Below are positions 61,816 through 64,000 of a stretch of 64,000 nucleotides of DNA, piece by piece. The notes beneath the pieces were generated by a model. The model saw nothing but the letters and a program-made list of their open reading frames with translations, was not told the DNA's origin and searched no databases. This stretch comes from Falciphora oryzae. Its lineage: Eukaryota > Ascomycota > Sordariomycetes > Magnaporthales > Magnaporthaceae. Positions within the stretch are counted from its first letter, which is position 1; every line of letters starts with the position of its first letter. Both the position numbers and the translations under genes were made by a program. Location of the stretch: assembly GCA_000733355.1 (NCBI GenBank), contig JNVV01000026.1:433612-497611 (forward strand), read 5' to 3'.

Positions 61816-62358
61816 GTCTCGGGTACCTCTAAGCGCATAGGTGGGTATTCGTTTGCTGCGTGTACCTAAGAGAGGAATGGTTCTGAATGATGCTATCAGC
61901 AAGTCGATACTGTCCAAGACGAACCTACCTAATCAATGCGGATACAGGATCAATGCCACTCGATACCATGGGGTGGCACACACGATAAACAGCCCGGTGG
62001 CGCATGGCAAGCTCGCTTTTTCGTTTACCCAGGTAGGTACCAACCTGTAGGTACCTATATTTCTTTGCTCTTTCATTGGGCTGCCCCTTTTCCTGCCCCT
62101 TTTCCTTTCCCCCACCCGGACTTTTCTATTTCGGCAGCCACTTCTCCCTATAATAACGATAAGTCCACCGTTCCGTTTCGCGGCCCTTCTCTTTCCCCGT
62201 TTGAAGCCCCCTAAGTAGGTATCTAAGGGTGGTGCAACCCATTCGCAGTCTGGGTCGCTGGCCCCTCGCCCCGAATAGCGCTCAGAGTAGGGGTAGAAGC
62301 CTCCGCCGGCACGGGCGGCTGTTCGAAACTACCTAGGCTAGCTGTTTTTTTATCCTGC
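61816..62358. other. Intergenic with TACCTA/TAGGTA motifs
   Basis: Noncoding-looking. Contains repeated short TAGGTA/TACCTA words (for example near 61812, 61835, 61862, 62033, 62051, 62215 and 62332). Confidence 0.5.
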
Positions 62359-62485
62359 GTCTCCACAACACAGAGCAATGCCCGGGCCGCGTTGCGCCGT
62401 TACCTATGCTGTCACTTGGCCCAGCGGCATCTACTACCGACATGTCTACTCGACTCCCTCTTACTTGGCCGCCGTGCCGAGCCAC
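62359..62485. repeat. Dispersed repeat copy B
   Basis: Partner of 55293-55456: same start (GTCTCCA.AACACA.AGCAATG), same CGCGTTGCGCCGTTACCTAT core and same TTACTTGGCCGCC end, with one copy of the 45-bp unit rather than two. Confidence 0.8.
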
Positions 62486-62639
62486 GATTCCCTTCTTACC
62501 GACGACCCGTCGAAACCATCCGTCCCCCAGGTCGAGGTTGGGGTTGTCGGCATCCTTCGGGGCCGGCCGGCAGAACCATGTAGTGAGAATGCCCTTCCTC
62601 CCCTCAAAGAGGGCTCGCAGGCACGTTTGGCCGGGCAAT

Positions 62640-63045
62640 ACCCCACGTGCTCGGCTATTGGGTTTGACTCTCAGTGGCTGCTGAGATCGTCGTCGGGCTC
62701 ACAGAACGGCTCCCAGCGCTTCTACATGGGGTGACTCCCAGCGGCTACCGAGGGTGTCTTCTGGCCCCTCAACAACGGCTGCCTGCGCTTTTATTGATGA
62801 GAATGACCTCCGGGTGGTTTTTACCCTCGGCAGTGGCACTCATCGTGGGAAACTTCGGGTCCCCTCTTCCCCCACGCCTGCTCGGTAGATACCGGTCGTC
62901 AGCGCTTGGGAGGATTTTCAGCCTCCGGGGGAACTGACCCCCGGAAGCGGCATCCTGCATCGCGGCGAAGGGGACCTTCCAGTCCTATCTTCCTGCAACG
63001 CCTGCTCGGTAAACACCGGTCGTCAGCGCTATGGGGTCCTCCAGT
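62640..63045. repeat. Degenerate tandem repeats beside an assembly gap
   Basis: A motif CGCCTGCTCGGTA..ACCGGTCGTCAGCGCT occurs at 62875 and again at 62999, a spacing of 124 bp with related flanks. Further upstream, looser copies of GACTC.CAGCGGCT.C and GGCT.CC.GCGCTT occur about every 70 bp. The array runs into the gap, so its true length is unknown. Confidence 0.6.
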
Positions 63046-63086
63046 NNNNNNNNNNNNNNNNNNNNNNNNNNNNNNNNNNNNNNNNN
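63046..63086. other. Assembly gap (N run)
   Basis: About 41 undetermined bases immediately after the tandem repeat. Likely a collapsed or unresolved repeat. Confidence 0.99.
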
Positions 63087-64000
63087 GTGCCGGCGGGCAG
63101 TGAAGCCGGACTCTGCGGCCTCCTCGTGGTACTGCTTGGGTAGCGCCGATGCGGAGACGCCAGCCGGTCGGCTGAAATGTATACAGGCATTGGATCTAGA
63201 CCTCGTTTTATTCTCTGCAAGCGTGTTTGGAGCCTGAACAGCATGCCTTCGTGTAGGAGTGTAGGGGTGGCGGGAGGGAGGAATTGCGGGCGATCTATTT
63301 GATATCGGGTGGCGTGTCGGGCGCGAGGCCGATAGGCCATGGCTTGATTGATGTGGACATCGGCGGCACGGCACGGGCATCTGTACAGCACGATGGCGGA
63401 CAGCCCATGGAGCGATCCCACGTGGTGGCTGACATAGATGCAACCCCTGCGTCCCCAAGCACTTGGCCGCCGGCAGGGAACCTATCACGAAGGGCCATGC
63501 ATATTGAGCGTCTGGTAGAAGGGGTGGGACCTTACCTGTTGGAGCTATTGTGCATTGGTCGCCCCAAAGCAGCCGCGCAGTCTCGCGAACCAACAGCCCT
63601 CCTCGAGTCAAATAATGCGGCGTCAAGCAGCTCCCTTGCTAGACAGTTGCCTGGAAGCCCAAGGGATGGAAGGAATTGTAACAAAACCCGTATCGCGGAC
63701 AAGTATAAGCAGGGGTGGGTGAGCCGACTTCCAGCCATCACGACGGACGGATGGTGTCCATTTCCTGAGGTCGGTTGGTGTCGATACTGGCCGTTGGGAA
63801 CTTTTACCAGCAAGATAATTGCAGATAGGTGGAGCGTGTCGACGTTCCCAGTGGACATATATTTGTCCCACCAAGACCACCTGCCGGAACTGGACCGTGA
63901 TAAGGCCGGACCAGACCCATCAGCATAACCAAGATGTCGCAAAAGTACGGAGAAGGAGGGCGAGGAGGACCACAAGTTTTGTCTTTTTGTCGTCCAAAGC
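63087..64000. other. Unassigned region at the right edge
   Basis: Open frames of up to ~215 aa exist on both strands (for example plus 63284-63928), but none shows a family signature or a clear codon bias over its complement. Possibly degenerate repeat or part of a gene that continues beyond the window. Confidence 0.3.

Overview
The window is nuclear DNA from a filamentous ascomycete, most likely a Sordariomycete near the Sordariales. The evidence is the short GT-AG introns (about 54-230 bp) with CTAAC/CTGAC branch sites, a HET-domain protein, a 2EXR-type protein, an FlbD/RCA-1 Myb regulator and an O-GlcNAc transferase. Introns were placed by eye from splice signals, reading frame and family conservation.

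Layout. 0.2-1.6 kb: a two-exon HET-domain (heterokaryon incompatibility-like) gene. 2.4-2.9 kb: an orphan coding-like exon and a decayed Copia-type RNase H relic. 3-14.9 kb: a gene-poor stretch rich in homopolymers and simple repeats. 14.9-16.1 kb: the Myb developmental regulator flbD/rca-1. 16.1-34.7 kb: a second gene-poor stretch upstream of flbD. 34.7-39.6 kb: a 1575-aa O-GlcNAc transferase with two introns. 44.2-45.1 kb: ribosomal protein L12 (uL11) in five exons. 45.7-49.7 kb: cohesin subunit SMC1 in five exons. 51.2-52.8 kb: glycerophosphocholine acyltransferase GPC1. 53.1-55.0 kb: an unrecognised gene of tiny exons. 57.8-59.8 kb: the APC/C activator Cdh1/Fzr. 61.0-61.8 kb: a frameshifted 2EXR gene. 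62.3-64 kb: degenerate repeats around an assembly gap.

The conserved genes are housekeeping or cell-cycle functions (translation, sister-chromatid cohesion, phospholipid remodelling, mitotic exit, protein O-GlcNAcylation) with no sign of an operon-like pathway. The ends carry rapidly evolving fungal material.

The strongest candidate for something undescribed is the minus-strand gene at 53064-55018. About 160 residues are spread over 15 coding exons plus a 4-nt stop exon, and 75% of the locus is intron. Seven consecutive exons (53295-54035) are phase 0 and 21 or 24 nt long, so six encode exactly seven residues of a charged helix and one encodes eight. They lead into a Glu/Lys/Gln coiled-coil tail. 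In effect, most of the coiled coil is cut into single-heptad exons, each of which could be skipped without changing frame or (for the 7-residue ones) heptad register.
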